Shown here one piece after another: positions 30,294-38,488 of a stretch of DNA of 64,000 bases. Every line of letters begins with the position of its first letter. The stretch's first letter is position 1. The position numbers were made by a program, and so were the translations under genes. Origin of the DNA: Cellulomonas sp. JH27-2 (GTDB lineage Bacteria > Actinomycetota > Actinomycetes > Actinomycetales > Cellulomonadaceae); contig NZ_JACYFR010000001.1 of the NCBI RefSeq assembly GCF_014837175.1, forward strand, positions 62,001 through 126,000, read 5' to 3'. A model generated the notes under the pieces. The model worked only from the letters and a program-made list of their open reading frames with translations, was not told the DNA's origin and ran no database searches.

Positions 30294-31619
30294 ATGAGCA
30301 CGCTGACCTCCGCGGACGACGTGCCGCAGCCGCTCGTCGTGCGGACCGTCGCGCTCGACGGCCTCGGCACCGACGACGCCACTACCTCCGCCCCCGATCC
30401 TGCGGACCTGCTCGACCTGCTTCCCTCCGACGCACCGCTCGCGTGGGTACGCCGGGGTGACGGTCTCGTCGGGTGGGGCGAGGCGCTGCGCGTCGAGGTG
30501 GGCGGCGCGAGCCGGTTCGCGGACGCGGAGCGGGCTTGGCAGGACGTGCTGACGCGTGCGATCGTGCGCGACGAGGTGCGCCTGCCCGGCACGGGTCCGG
30601 TCGCCTTCGGGTCGTTTGCGTTCGACGACGAGTCCCCCACCGGTGGCGTCGTGGTGGTGCCGCAGGTAGTCGTCGGCCGACGCGGCAGACGGACCTGGCT
30701 GACGACGATCAGCACGGGCGCACAGCTCGTCGGGCCTCCGGCGCTCGCCGACGTGACTGCCGCGCACGTGCCGCCCACGGACCCAGGTGCGGTGGCCTAC
30801 GACGACGAGGACGCAGCCGACTGGAAGGACGTGGTCGCGCAGGGCATCGCCGCGATCCGGGCGGGCGACGTCGACAAGGTGGTGCTGGCGCGGGACGTCC
30901 GCGCCACCACGGAGCACCCCGTCGACGCGCGCTGGGCGCTGGACCGGCTGGCCGCGCAGTACCCGTCGTGCTGGACGTTCAGCGTCGACGGGCTCGTCGG
31001 CGCGACGCCGGAGCTGCTGGTCCGCTCCGAGAAGGGCCTGGTCACCTCACGCGTGCTGGCGGGCACCATCCGGCGCACGGGAGACGACGACGCCGACGTG
31101 GCCCGCGCCGCGATCCTCGCCCATTCCTCGAAGGACCTCGAGGAGCACGAGTACGCGGTGACGTCGGTGGCCCACGCGCTCGAGCCGTTCTGCTCGTCGA
31201 CCAACGTTCCCGACGTGCCGTTCGTGCTGCACCTGCCCAACGTCCTGCACCTCGCCTCGGACGTGACCGGCGTGCTGACGGCGACCGACGCCGCGCACCC
31301 GTCGTCGCTCGCGCTGGCCGCCGCGCTGCACCCCACCGCGGCCGTCTGCGGCACGCCCACGCAGGCCGCGAGCGCGCTCATCGCGCGCGTGGAGGGCATG
31401 GACCGCGGCCGCTACGCCGGGCCGGTCGGTTGGTTCGGCGCGGACGGCGACGGCGAGTGGGGCATCGCGCTGCGCTCGGCGCAGATCGACCACGACGACC
31501 CGCGTCGCGTGCGGCTGTTCGCCGGCTGCGGCATCGTCGCGGCGTCCGACCCGGCCGCCGAGCTCGCGGAGTCCGAGGCCAAGCTGGTGCCGATGCGGCA
31601 CGCGCTCGCGCGCGACTGA
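30294..31619 (+). CDS. menF: Isochorismate synthase (MenF)
   Basis: A 441-residue chorismate-utilising enzyme that converts chorismate to isochorismate, the first committed step to menaquinone. Family motifs include IRAGDVDKVVLARDVR, SRVLAGTIRRTGDDD, SSKDLEEHEYAV, LHPTAAVCGTPTQAA, RGRYAGPVGWFGADGDGEWG and the metal-binding AELAESEAKLV near the C-terminus. A salicylate synthase is less likely because the rest of the men pathway is close by. The ATG was chosen over an upstream in-frame ATG because it lies seven bases after a clear -10. Confidence 0.92.
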   Translation: MSTLTSADDVPQPLVVRTVALDGLGTDDATTSAPDPADLLDLLPSDAPLAWVRRGDGLVGWGEALRVEVGGASRFADAERAWQDVLTRAIVRDEVRLPGTGPVAFGSFAFDDESPTGGVVVVPQVVVGRRGRRTWLTTISTGAQLVGPPALADVTAAHVPPTDPGAVAYDDEDAADWKDVVAQGIAAIRAGDVDKVVLARDVRATTEHPVDARWALDRLAAQYPSCWTFSVDGLVGATPELLVRSEKGLVTSRVLAGTIRRTGDDDADVARAAILAHSSKDLEEHEYAVTSVAHALEPFCSSTNVPDVPFVLHLPNVLHLASDVTGVLTATDAAHPSSLALAAALHPTAAVCGTPTQAASALIARVEGMDRGRYAGPVGWFGADGDGEWGIALRSAQIDHDDPRRVRLFAGCGIVAASDPAAELAESEAKLVPMRHALARD

Positions 31620-31623
31620 ACGC

Positions 31624-32220
31624 TCAGCGCTCGGGCCACCGCCGCAGCACGTCGACGAGCAGAGCCTTCTCGGCCGCCTGCACGCGCGCCCGCAGCGCGT
31701 CGAGGTCGTCGCTCTGCTGCACCGGCACCTCGGCCTGCGCCACGATCGGGCCCTCGTCGTACTCCGCCGTCACCAGATGAACCGTCGCGCCCGTGCACGT
31801 CGCGCCGTCCTCGAGCACTGCCGCGTGCACGCGGTCTCCGTACATGCCCTGCCCGCCGTACGCGGGCAGCAGCGCGGGGTGGGTGTTGAGGATGCGGCCC
31901 TCGTAGGCGGCCAGGGTGCGCGGGCCCAGCTTGCGCATGTAGCCGGCCAGGACGACGACGTCCACGCCCGCGTCCTGCAGCGCGGCGAGGATCGCGGCGT
32001 CGAGGTCGTCGGGCTCGGGGTGCGTGGCCGACGACAGGTGCGCGGTGGGGACGCCGCGGTCGGATGCGACCGTGAAGATGCCGGCCCGGCTGTTGTTGCC
32101 GACGACGAGGCAGGCGACCGCGTCGACCGTGCCGTCCTGCGTCGCGTCGATGACGCGGGCGGCCGTGGTGCCGCTGCCGGAGCCGAGCAGCGCGATGCGG
32201 GGGCGCGAGGTTTCCGTCAC
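31624..32220 (-). CDS. purN: PurN-type formyltransferase
   Basis: A 198-residue protein of the formyltetrahydrofolate-dependent transferase family. The N-terminus is IALLGSGSGTTAARVIDA, the active-site Asn and His are in ILNTHPALLPAY, and the catalytic Asp is in TAEYDEGPIVAQ. The enzyme would formylate glycinamide ribonucleotide in purine synthesis. It is rather divergent from the usual actinobacterial PurN and is not next to other pur genes, so a different amine substrate is possible. The GTG start lies six bases after GACAAT, a -10-like box; a longer start at 32235 would overlap that box. It is convergent with menF, four bases apart. Confidence 0.78.
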   Translation of the reverse strand: MTETSRPRIALLGSGSGTTAARVIDATQDGTVDAVACLVVGNNSRAGIFTVASDRGVPTAHLSSATHPEPDDLDAAILAALQDAGVDVVVLAGYMRKLGPRTLAAYEGRILNTHPALLPAYGGQGMYGDRVHAAVLEDGATCTGATVHLVTAEYDEGPIVAQAEVPVQQSDDLDALRARVQAAEKALLVDVLRRWPER

Positions 32221-32280
32221 GGCGCCATTGTCCACGCCTCGCAGCAGGTGCCGGGACGCGGTCTCACGACGACGACCGAG

Positions 32281-33420
32281 CTACGGCCGCCGCGTCGAGG
32301 CCGTGACCGTGAACTTGCGGTCGCGAGCCACCTGACGCGTCGGCCCGACCGTCCGCTCGAGCGCGGGTCGGTACCGCAGGTGCGAGTTCCACACGCACCA
32401 CAGCTCGCCGCCCGGGGTCAGCAGCCGGGCCGACGCCTCGAACAGCCGGTGCGCCACGCCCGTGTCGAGCGCGGCACCCACGTGGAACGGCGGGTTGAGC
32501 AGCACCAGGTCCGCGCTCGCACCGGGCAGCGTCCCGGCGGCGTCGTCCTGCACGACCCGCACGCGGTCCGCGACGCCGTTCGCGGCGGCGGTCGCGGTGG
32601 CCGACGCGACAGCCGCCGCGGAGTCGTCGGTCGCGACCACGCGGACGTCCGGGCGCCGCATCGCGAGCGCCGTCGCCAGCACGCCGGTGCCGCAGCCGAG
32701 GTCGACGGCGGACCCCGCACGGGGCGCCTGGTCCAGCACGCCCAGCAGCAGACGGGTGCCGATGTCGATCCTCGTCCCCGCGAACGCCGCACCGTGCGCG
32801 CAGACCGTCAGGCCCAGGTCGTCGTGCCACTCGCTCGCCGGCCACGCCGAAGGGCCTGGCAGCGGCGACGACGCGACGAGCACCCGCGACTTCTGCCGCG
32901 CCAGGTGCGGCTCGACGCGGCCGAACCAATGGCCCAGCACGTCGTTCATGGCGAGCGTCATGTGCTTGACGCGGCCCCCGGCGACGACGGCGACGCCCGG
33001 GTCGGCGTTGGCGGCGACGAACCCGGCGATCTCGTCGAGCGCGTCCAGCGAGCGCGGCAGCTGCGCCAGCACGACGCGCGCGCCGGCCAGCGTCGTCGCG
33101 TCGAGAGGGCCGGAGACGAACGTGCCCGCGAGGCCGAGCCGGTCCGCGTTCGCGGCCAGCGCGCGCTCGCCCGAGCGCAGGTCCTGGTGGCTGCGGACGC
33201 CCCGGGCGCCGTGCAGCGCGACCGCACCGAGGGTCAGCGCTCCGTACCGGTCACCGATCGTGACCACCTCACCGGGTCCCGCCGCGGCGAGCGCCGAGGC
33301 CGCCTCGTCGAGCACCAGCCGGTCGGTCGCATCGGCGGCGGGCTCGTCGTCCGCGCCCGGACCGGCGACGGCTTCGTCGTCCGGTCGACGACGCAACGCG
33401 TCGAACGAGAACTCCACCAC
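32281..33420 (-). CDS. RsmC-like class I methyltransferase (small domain MTS family)
   Basis: A 379-residue protein with two related halves, as in RsmC. The N-terminal half is a degenerate methyltransferase fold (VTIGDRYGALTLGAVALHGA); the C-terminal half binds SAM (AVDLGCGTGVLATALAMRRP) and has the catalytic NPPFHVG motif typical of guanine-N2 rRNA methyltransferases, then LTPGGELWCVWNSHL. The likely target is 16S rRNA G1207 or 23S rRNA G1835, not distinguishable here. GTG start with AAGAGG upstream; a second GTG follows immediately. A TACGGT box at 33471-33466 is a plausible -10. Confidence 0.85.
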   Translation of the reverse strand: MVEFSFDALRRRPDDEAVAGPGADDEPAADATDRLVLDEAASALAAAGPGEVVTIGDRYGALTLGAVALHGARGVRSHQDLRSGERALAANADRLGLAGTFVSGPLDATTLAGARVVLAQLPRSLDALDEIAGFVAANADPGVAVVAGGRVKHMTLAMNDVLGHWFGRVEPHLARQKSRVLVASSPLPGPSAWPASEWHDDLGLTVCAHGAAFAGTRIDIGTRLLLGVLDQAPRAGSAVDLGCGTGVLATALAMRRPDVRVVATDDSAAAVASATATAAANGVADRVRVVQDDAAGTLPGASADLVLLNPPFHVGAALDTGVAHRLFEASARLLTPGGELWCVWNSHLRYRPALERTVGPTRQVARDRKFTVTASTRRP

Positions 33421-33496
33421 GCGCCTCTTTTCGTCGTCCGACCCGCCGACGAGCGGATCGCACCGACCGTAACCGACGCGCGCCCGCCGGGACGCG

Positions 33497-33682
33497 CTCG
33501 CGCCCGCGGGGTCCCGTCCTGATCGGACGGTCCGCGCGGGCGCGAGGGGGGTTCCGGTCACCCGCAGGGGGTCGGGTGACCGGAGGCGGTCCGGATCGGA
33601 CCGCGCCGCGGCACAGGGGGTGCGTGCCGCGGGGAGGTGGCCGGCGACCGGGCACTCAGGGGGGTGCGCCCGATCGCCGGCC
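33497..33682 (-). other. Five consecutive stem-loops with C-rich loops, candidate structured RNA
   Basis: The non-coding gap 33421-33694 between htrA and the RsmC-like gene holds five strong inverted repeats in a row: 33497-33508/33535-33546 (12 bp), 33553-33564/33573-33584 (12 bp), 33586-33593/33597-33604 (8 bp), 33606-33614/33624-33632 (9 bp) and 33639-33653/33668-33682 (14 pairs with one mismatch). On the minus strand three loops carry C5 or C6 runs (ACCCCCTG, GCACCCCCT, GCACCCCCCTGAGT), and another C6 run lies between the first two stems. This recalls the actinobacterial 6C RNA motif, which has C-rich hairpin loops, but the number of stems differs. It may instead be an elaborate terminator for htrA. 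Confidence 0.4.
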
Positions 33683-33694
33683 GGCTTGGGGAGG

Positions 33695-35473
33695 TCAGCC
33701 CTGGCCGCCCTGCTGCTCCTGGAACCACTTCCAGAGCTGCTCGGGGGTCATGGTGTTCGGGTCCAGGCTGCCGGAACCGGAACCGTCGCCCTGCTGGGTC
33801 GAGCCGTCGCCCTGCTGGGAGCCGTCACCCTGCTGCGAACCGTCACCCTGCTGCGAGCCGTCGCCCTGGCCGAACGGGTCGGTGCCCTGCTGACCCTGGC
33901 CCTGCTGGCCGGAACCGTCGCCCTGCTGGCCCGAGCCGTCCGAGCCCTGCGACCCGTCTCCGGGCGTCGTCTGCTGGCTTGACGCGGTGTCGGTCTTGGT
34001 CGCGAGCTTGACGGTGACGTCCTTGGCGTCGCCGTCGCGGACGACCGTCAGCTTGACCTCGTCGCCGGCGGCGTACGAGCGGACGAAGGCGGTCAGCGAC
34101 TCGGCGCCGCCCACGGCCTTGTCGTTGATCGCGACGACCACGTCGCCCTTCTGCACACCGGCGTCGGCAGCCGGCGAGCCGTCCGTGACGCCCTCGACCA
34201 CGGCGCCGCGGCGCGTGACGCCGTCGGCGGTGGCCGTGCCGTCGTTCAGGCTGACGCCCAGGAACGCGTGCTTGGCGGTGCCGGAGTCGATGAGCTGGCT
34301 GGCGATGTTCTTGACCAGGTTCGACGGGATGGCGAAGCCCAGGCCGATCGAGCCGGACTCGCTGGACAGCGTCGCGATGGACGAGTTGATGCCGACGACA
34401 CGACCCTGCGCGTCGAACAGGGGGCCACCGGAGTTGCCCGGGTTGACCGCGGCGTCGATCTGGATCGCGTTGGTGACGGTGCCCTCGCCGCCGTTCTCGC
34501 CCTGCGTCGAGACGGGACGGTCGACGGCGGAGACGATGCCGGTGGTGACGGTGTTGGCCAGGCCGAGCGGGTTGCCGACGGCCATGACGGCCTCGCCGAC
34601 GACGACGTCCGAGGAGTCGCCGATGGCGGCCGGCGTCAGGTCGTCGGGGACCTTGTCGAGCTTGATGACCGCGAGGTCGGTGGTCGGGTCGGTGCCCACG
34701 ACGGTCGCGTCGTAGATCCGGCCGTCGGTCAGCGTGACCGTCGCCTTGCCCTGCGCGCCGGAGACCACGTGGTTGTTGGTGACGATGTGGCCCTTGGTGT
34801 CGATGATGACGCCCGAGCCCTGCGCGCTGCCGTCGGCCGTCGTGACCTGGATGGCGACGACGGACGGGGAGACGGCCTTGGACACGGCCTGCCAGTCCGG
34901 GTCGTCGGAGGTGGAGCCGGACACCGGGACGGCGTCGTTGGACGTCTGGCCGATCGTCGCGATGGAGGCCGACGACGTGCCGTCGTTGTTGTCCGACTCG
35001 GCGATCCCGAACACCGCACCACCGGCGATGATCGCGCCGACGGCCGCGGCGGCCGTGACCGGGAGCCACAGGCGGCGCTTGCGGGCCGGGGCCGGCGCCG
35101 TGGCGACCGACTGCTCGGCCATGCCCCACGGGTTGTACTCACCGGAGCCGGCGGGCGCCGCGTTCGACGTGGCCGTGCTCGACGCGGCGACGTACGGCAG
35201 CGGGGTGGTCTGGGGGTGCGCCTGCGGCTGCTGCATCGTGGGCGGCTGCATCGTCGGCTGCTGCATGGTCGGCTGCTGCATCGTCGGCTGGACTGCGGCG
35301 TGCTGCTGCGTCGCGGCGCGCTGGGCTGCCTCGCGCTGGGCTGCCTCGTAGGCGGCGCGCTGGTCGGCGGGGGCTGCGGGGTGCGGCGGCACGAAGGGGT
35401 TCGTGGGGTGCGCGACCGGCGGGATGGGCTGCGTCGCGTCGTCCTGCGGGTGCTGGTTCTCAGGCGTGGTCAT
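33695..35473 (-). CDS. htrA: HtrA/DegP-type serine protease with PDZ domain
   Basis: A 592-residue membrane-anchored envelope protease. Residues 1-130 are a cytoplasmic Gln/Pro-rich region with QPTMQ repeats; a transmembrane segment follows (about 134-157, LWLPVTAAAAVGAIIAGG). The S1 protease domain has the full triad: His235 in NNHVVSG, Asp266 in TTDLAVIKLD and Ser348 in NPGNSGGPLFD. One PDZ domain covers ~410-490 (GSPAADAGVQKGDVVVAIN). The C-terminus is a GDGSQQ-type repeat tail ending in LWKWFQEQQGGQG. AAGGAGG precedes the ATG. It probably degrades or refolds damaged exported proteins. Transcribed leftward after menD with a structured 231-base gap. Confidence 0.93.
   Translation of the reverse strand: MTTPENQHPQDDATQPIPPVAHPTNPFVPPHPAAPADQRAAYEAAQREAAQRAATQQHAAVQPTMQQPTMQQPTMQPPTMQQPQAHPQTTPLPYVAASSTATSNAAPAGSGEYNPWGMAEQSVATAPAPARKRRLWLPVTAAAAVGAIIAGGAVFGIAESDNNDGTSSASIATIGQTSNDAVPVSGSTSDDPDWQAVSKAVSPSVVAIQVTTADGSAQGSGVIIDTKGHIVTNNHVVSGAQGKATVTLTDGRIYDATVVGTDPTTDLAVIKLDKVPDDLTPAAIGDSSDVVVGEAVMAVGNPLGLANTVTTGIVSAVDRPVSTQGENGGEGTVTNAIQIDAAVNPGNSGGPLFDAQGRVVGINSSIATLSSESGSIGLGFAIPSNLVKNIASQLIDSGTAKHAFLGVSLNDGTATADGVTRRGAVVEGVTDGSPAADAGVQKGDVVVAINDKAVGGAESLTAFVRSYAAGDEVKLTVVRDGDAKDVTVKLATKTDTASSQQTTPGDGSQGSDGSGQQGDGSGQQGQGQQGTDPFGQGDGSQQGDGSQQGDGSQQGDGSTQQGDGSGSGSLDPNTMTPEQLWKWFQEQQGGQG
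33783..33955 (+). repeat. Tandem ~18-bp repeats in the htrA 3' end
   Basis: Imperfect direct repeats of the type ccgtcaccctgctgcgag encode the GDGSQQ/GDGSGQQ tail of HtrA. Near-identical units at 33797-33868 make this a likely slippage site, so tail length may vary between strains. Confidence 0.75.
35228..35290 (+). repeat. Tandem 15-bp repeats in the htrA 5' end
   Basis: Four to five copies of a unit like ctgctgcatcgtcgg encode the QPTMQ repeats in the cytoplasmic N-terminus of HtrA. Copies differ by one to three bases. Confidence 0.7.
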
Positions 35474-35530
35474 CAGTTACGGCCTCCTTGGTATGTCTCC
35501 ATACAACTAGGTCGCACTGGAGGGACCCTT

Positions 35531-35552
35531 CAGGGAACCTGGGAGTTCCCTG
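35531..35552. promoter_or_regulatory. Inverted repeat upstream of htrA
   Basis: CAGGGAAC-ctggga-GTTCCCTG is a perfect 8-bp inverted repeat 58 bases upstream of the htrA ATG. On the htrA strand a related half-site (GGTCCCTCC) follows 11 bases after GTTCCCTGAAG, the spacing seen at OmpR-family response-regulator sites. A shorter palindrome (GTATG-tctc-CATAC, 35491-35504) lies closer to the gene. No regulator is identified. Confidence 0.35.
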
Positions 35553-35580
35553 CGAGTTCTGCAGGAGGCGCCGATGCCCC

Positions 35581-35669
35581 CGTCGGTCCGCCCGCCGGAC
35601 CGACGGCGAGACAGACCCTTGCGGCTGAGACAGACCTCTGCAGACGCCTGTCTCGCCCGCAGAGGTCTG
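35581..35669. other. Interleaved inverted repeats and hairpin between menD and htrA
   Basis: A perfect 10-bp hairpin (35581-35590/35596-35605) adjoins two further perfect inverted repeats that interleave: GGCGAGACAG (35605-35614) with CTGTCTCGCC (35648-35657), and CAGACCTCTGC (35631-35641) with GCAGAGGTCTG (35659-35669). That order allows a pseudoknot. A second copy of GAGACAGACC (35627-35636) could compete with the first. The hairpin may end the menC-menD transcript. No reading frame here looks coding. Confidence 0.45.
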
Positions 35670-35704
35670 GCTCGTCCACCTGTGATGGGGCGGAAGGCAA
35701 GGTC

Positions 35705-37495
35705 TCAGGTGGGGAGCGAGGCCGTGACCGCCGCGGCGATGGCCTCGTTCAGGGCGCGGCGCGACGTGCGGTCGACGCGCACCTCGACGACGGACAGGCC
35801 CGTCCCCGGTGCCGCGAGCGCCGGGAGCAGCCCGTCGACGTCGCCGACGCGCGTGTGCCGCACCCCGTAGCCCGCGCACAGCGCGGCGAGGTCGGCGCCG
35901 TGCGGGGTGCCGAAGAAGCGCTCGAACACGTCGGCACGCGCAACCTCGCCGGGTTCGAGGGTGGCGAAGATCGAGCCGCCGTCGTCGTTGGCGACGACGA
36001 TCTGCAGATCGGCGCCCCGCTCGAGCGGTCCACGCAGCAGGCCGCCGACGTCGTGCAGGAAGGTCAGGTCGCCGACGAGCGCGCGCACGCGCCGGTGCGG
36101 CAGCCCGAGGGCCACGCCGACGGCCGTGGAGACGGTCCCGTCGATGCCGGCCAGCCCCCGGTTGGCCAGGACGGTGGGCGCGACGTCCCAGCGGGCCAGC
36201 AGGTCGAGGTCGCGCACGGGGTTGGAGGCGCCGACGACGAGCACGTCGTCGGCCGACGACGCCGCCGCGACCGCTCGGGCGAGCACCGGACCCGTGACGC
36301 GGGCGCCGGCCCGTGTCCGCATCCCGCGCTGCGGCGGGTCGAGCAGAGCGTCGATCGCTCGGCTCGCGGCCTCGTCGGCAGCCTGCCAGGACTCCAGCCA
36401 GCCCACCGACGAGCCCAGCCGTCCCGTCCGCATCCGCGGCGGGACCTCGAGCAGCACCTGGTCGGCGCGGCGTCCCGCGTCGACCCAGCTCGCCCCGGAC
36501 GCGGCGACGACGATCACCTCGACGTCGTCGCGCGTCAGCAGGGCCTGCACCGGGCGGCTCAGGGTGGGACGGCCGAACACGACGACGCGGCGGACCTGGC
36601 CGCCCAGCGCGTCGGCAGACAGCAGCAGCCGGTACGCGGCGATCGCGTTGGCGCCCGCGCGGGCACCCGACGACGGCTCGGCGAGCAGCGGCCAGCCGTT
36701 GGCCTCCGCGGTCCGGCGCGCGGCCGGGCCGGCCCCGTCGCCCGCGACCACGACCGTGGGTGTCGCGGCCGCCCGGCCCGCCCGGATCAACGGCCGGTCC
36801 GGATCGGGGGCGGCGACGGCTGCCGGCGCGGGGCGCCGCTCGACGTGCGCCAACCCGTCACCCGACGGCGCGGGCCACGGCTCGTCGCCGGGCACCAGCG
36901 GGTCGCGGTAGCAGAGGTTGAGGTGCACCGGACCGGGGTCACCTGTGCGCGCTCCGACGGCGGCGGCGACGGCCCGGACCGCGACGGCGCGCAGGTCCCG
37001 CGCCTCGTGCGCCAGCCCGGTCGGCGCCGGGACGTCGAGCACCAGGCGCGTCGCACCCGCGAAGATGCCGACCTGCTCGGTGGTCTGGTTGGCGCCGGTG
37101 CCGCGCAGCTCGTGCGGCCGGTCGGCGGACAGCACGAGCAGCGGGACCCCGGCGTGGTGCGCCTCGAGCACCGCCGGGTGCAGGTTGGCGACGGCGGTGC
37201 CGGAGGTCGTGACGATCGCGACGGGCCGGGGCACCTCGCCGAGCGCGTGGGCGCGGGCCAGCCCGAGCGCGAGGAAGCCCGCCGACCGCTCGTCGATGCG
37301 GACGTGCACGCTGAGCGCGGGGGAACCGGCGGGGCGCGCGTCGTCGGGCAGCGCGGCGTCCGCGAGCGCGTAGGCGAGCGGGGCGCTGCGTGAACCCGGC
37401 GCGAGCACCACGTCCTGGACGCCGAGAACCGCGAGCGCCTGGATCAGCACCCGCGCCGCCGTCGTCGCCGGGTGCGTGGTCACACCCGCCATCAT
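35705..37495 (-). CDS. menD: 2-succinyl-5-enolpyruvyl-6-hydroxy-3-cyclohexene-1-carboxylate synthase (MenD)
   Basis: A 596-residue thiamine-diphosphate enzyme that joins isochorismate and 2-oxoglutarate. The N-terminal domain has VVLAPGSRSAPLAYALAD and TTSGTAVANLHPAVLEA, the substrate-site motifs of MenD; the C-terminal TPP domain has VRALVGDLTFLHDVGGLL and VVANDDGGSIFATLEPGE. The start is one of two adjacent ATGs (37495 or 37492); the first overlaps the menC stop as ATGA, showing translational coupling. Length matches the family. Confidence 0.95.
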   Translation of the reverse strand: MMAGVTTHPATTAARVLIQALAVLGVQDVVLAPGSRSAPLAYALADAALPDDARPAGSPALSVHVRIDERSAGFLALGLARAHALGEVPRPVAIVTTSGTAVANLHPAVLEAHHAGVPLLVLSADRPHELRGTGANQTTEQVGIFAGATRLVLDVPAPTGLAHEARDLRAVAVRAVAAAVGARTGDPGPVHLNLCYRDPLVPGDEPWPAPSGDGLAHVERRPAPAAVAAPDPDRPLIRAGRAAATPTVVVAGDGAGPAARRTAEANGWPLLAEPSSGARAGANAIAAYRLLLSADALGGQVRRVVVFGRPTLSRPVQALLTRDDVEVIVVAASGASWVDAGRRADQVLLEVPPRMRTGRLGSSVGWLESWQAADEAASRAIDALLDPPQRGMRTRAGARVTGPVLARAVAAASSADDVLVVGASNPVRDLDLLARWDVAPTVLANRGLAGIDGTVSTAVGVALGLPHRRVRALVGDLTFLHDVGGLLRGPLERGADLQIVVANDDGGSIFATLEPGEVARADVFERFFGTPHGADLAALCAGYGVRHTRVGDVDGLLPALAAPGTGLSVVEVRVDRTSRRALNEAIAAAVTASLPT

Positions 37496-38466
37496 GCCTG
37501 GTCGCGCGCGTGGTCGACGCCGTCGCCGTCCGCGCGCAGATGGTGCTCGACGGCGCCGATGCGCGCGACCCACTGCGCGGCGAGGTCGTCGTCGGCCGTC
37601 GGGACCCGCGCGGCGACCACGTCGGGCCGACGCACGGGCAGCGCACCGTCGACGGGCAGCAGCGGCTCGGCGACCACGTCGGCCGTCAGCAGCTGGGCGG
37701 TCGCCAGGCCGCACGCGTACGGCAGGTCCGGCAGCGCTGCGGCGAGCGCGACGCCCGCCGCCAGCCCCACCGACGTCTCGAGCGCCGACGACACGACGAC
37801 GGGCAGCCCGATCCGCTCGGCGAGCTCCAGGCACGCGCGCACACCGCCCAGCGGCTGGACCTTGAGCACGACGACGTCCGCGGCCTCGGCCCGTGCCACG
37901 GCGAGGGGGTCCTGCGCGCGGCGGATCGACTCGTCGGCCGCGATCGGCACATGGGTGCGACGACGCAGCCGCGCCAGCTCGTCGACCGCCGGCACGGGCT
38001 GCTCGGCGTACTCCAGGCCGCCGGCGGCACGGTCCAGCAGCGCGAGCCGCTCGACCGCCGTCTCCAGGTCCCACGCCGCGTTGGCGTCCACCCGGATGGC
38101 CCCGTCGGGCCCGATCGCGTCCCGGACGGCCTCGAGCCGCGCGATCTCGTCGTCGACGCTCTGCCCGCGCTCCGCGACCTTCACCTTGGCGGTCCGGCAG
38201 CCGCCGGACCCGGTCACGATGCGGTGCGCCAGCTCCGGGCCCACGGCAGGAACGGTGACGTTGACGGGGACGCTGTCGCGGACGGCCGCCGGCCACCCCT
38301 CGTCGGCCGCCTCCCGCGCCGCCCGCCACCAGGCGCTGGACTCCGCGGCGTCGTAGTCCCAGAACGGGCTGAACTCCGCCCAGCCGGCGTCGCCGCGCAG
38401 CAGGACGCCGTCGCGACGCAGCAGGCCGCGGAACCGGGTGCGCAGGGGGATGTCGTACACGAGCAC
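37492..38466 (-). CDS. menC: o-succinylbenzoate synthase (MenC)
   Basis: A 324-residue enolase-superfamily dehydratase acting after MenD. It begins VLVYDIPLRTRFRGLLRRDG as in actinobacterial MenC, has the catalytic Lys in CRTAKVKVAE, metal ligands in IRVDANAAWD, EYAEQP and IAADES, and a second Lys in VVVLKVQPLGG. GTG codons at 38475 and 38460 are alternative starts; I favour 38466 by family alignment. It lies 22 bases after the tetR stop and appears to be read through from the gdx-tetR genes. Confidence 0.9.
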   Translation of the reverse strand: MLVYDIPLRTRFRGLLRRDGVLLRGDAGWAEFSPFWDYDAAESSAWWRAAREAADEGWPAAVRDSVPVNVTVPAVGPELAHRIVTGSGGCRTAKVKVAERGQSVDDEIARLEAVRDAIGPDGAIRVDANAAWDLETAVERLALLDRAAGGLEYAEQPVPAVDELARLRRRTHVPIAADESIRRAQDPLAVARAEAADVVVLKVQPLGGVRACLELAERIGLPVVVSSALETSVGLAAGVALAAALPDLPYACGLATAQLLTADVVAEPLLPVDGALPVRRPDVVAARVPTADDDLAAQWVARIGAVEHHLRADGDGVDHARDQA

Positions 38467-38488
38467 GTCCCCCACGGTAGGCGACGCG

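Noticed and set aside
34268..37393. A 1041-codon open frame on the plus strand across htrA and menD
   Set aside because: It is antisense to two clearly conserved genes, is Arg/Asp/Gly-rich without any motif, and reflects the lack of stop codons in GC-rich DNA.
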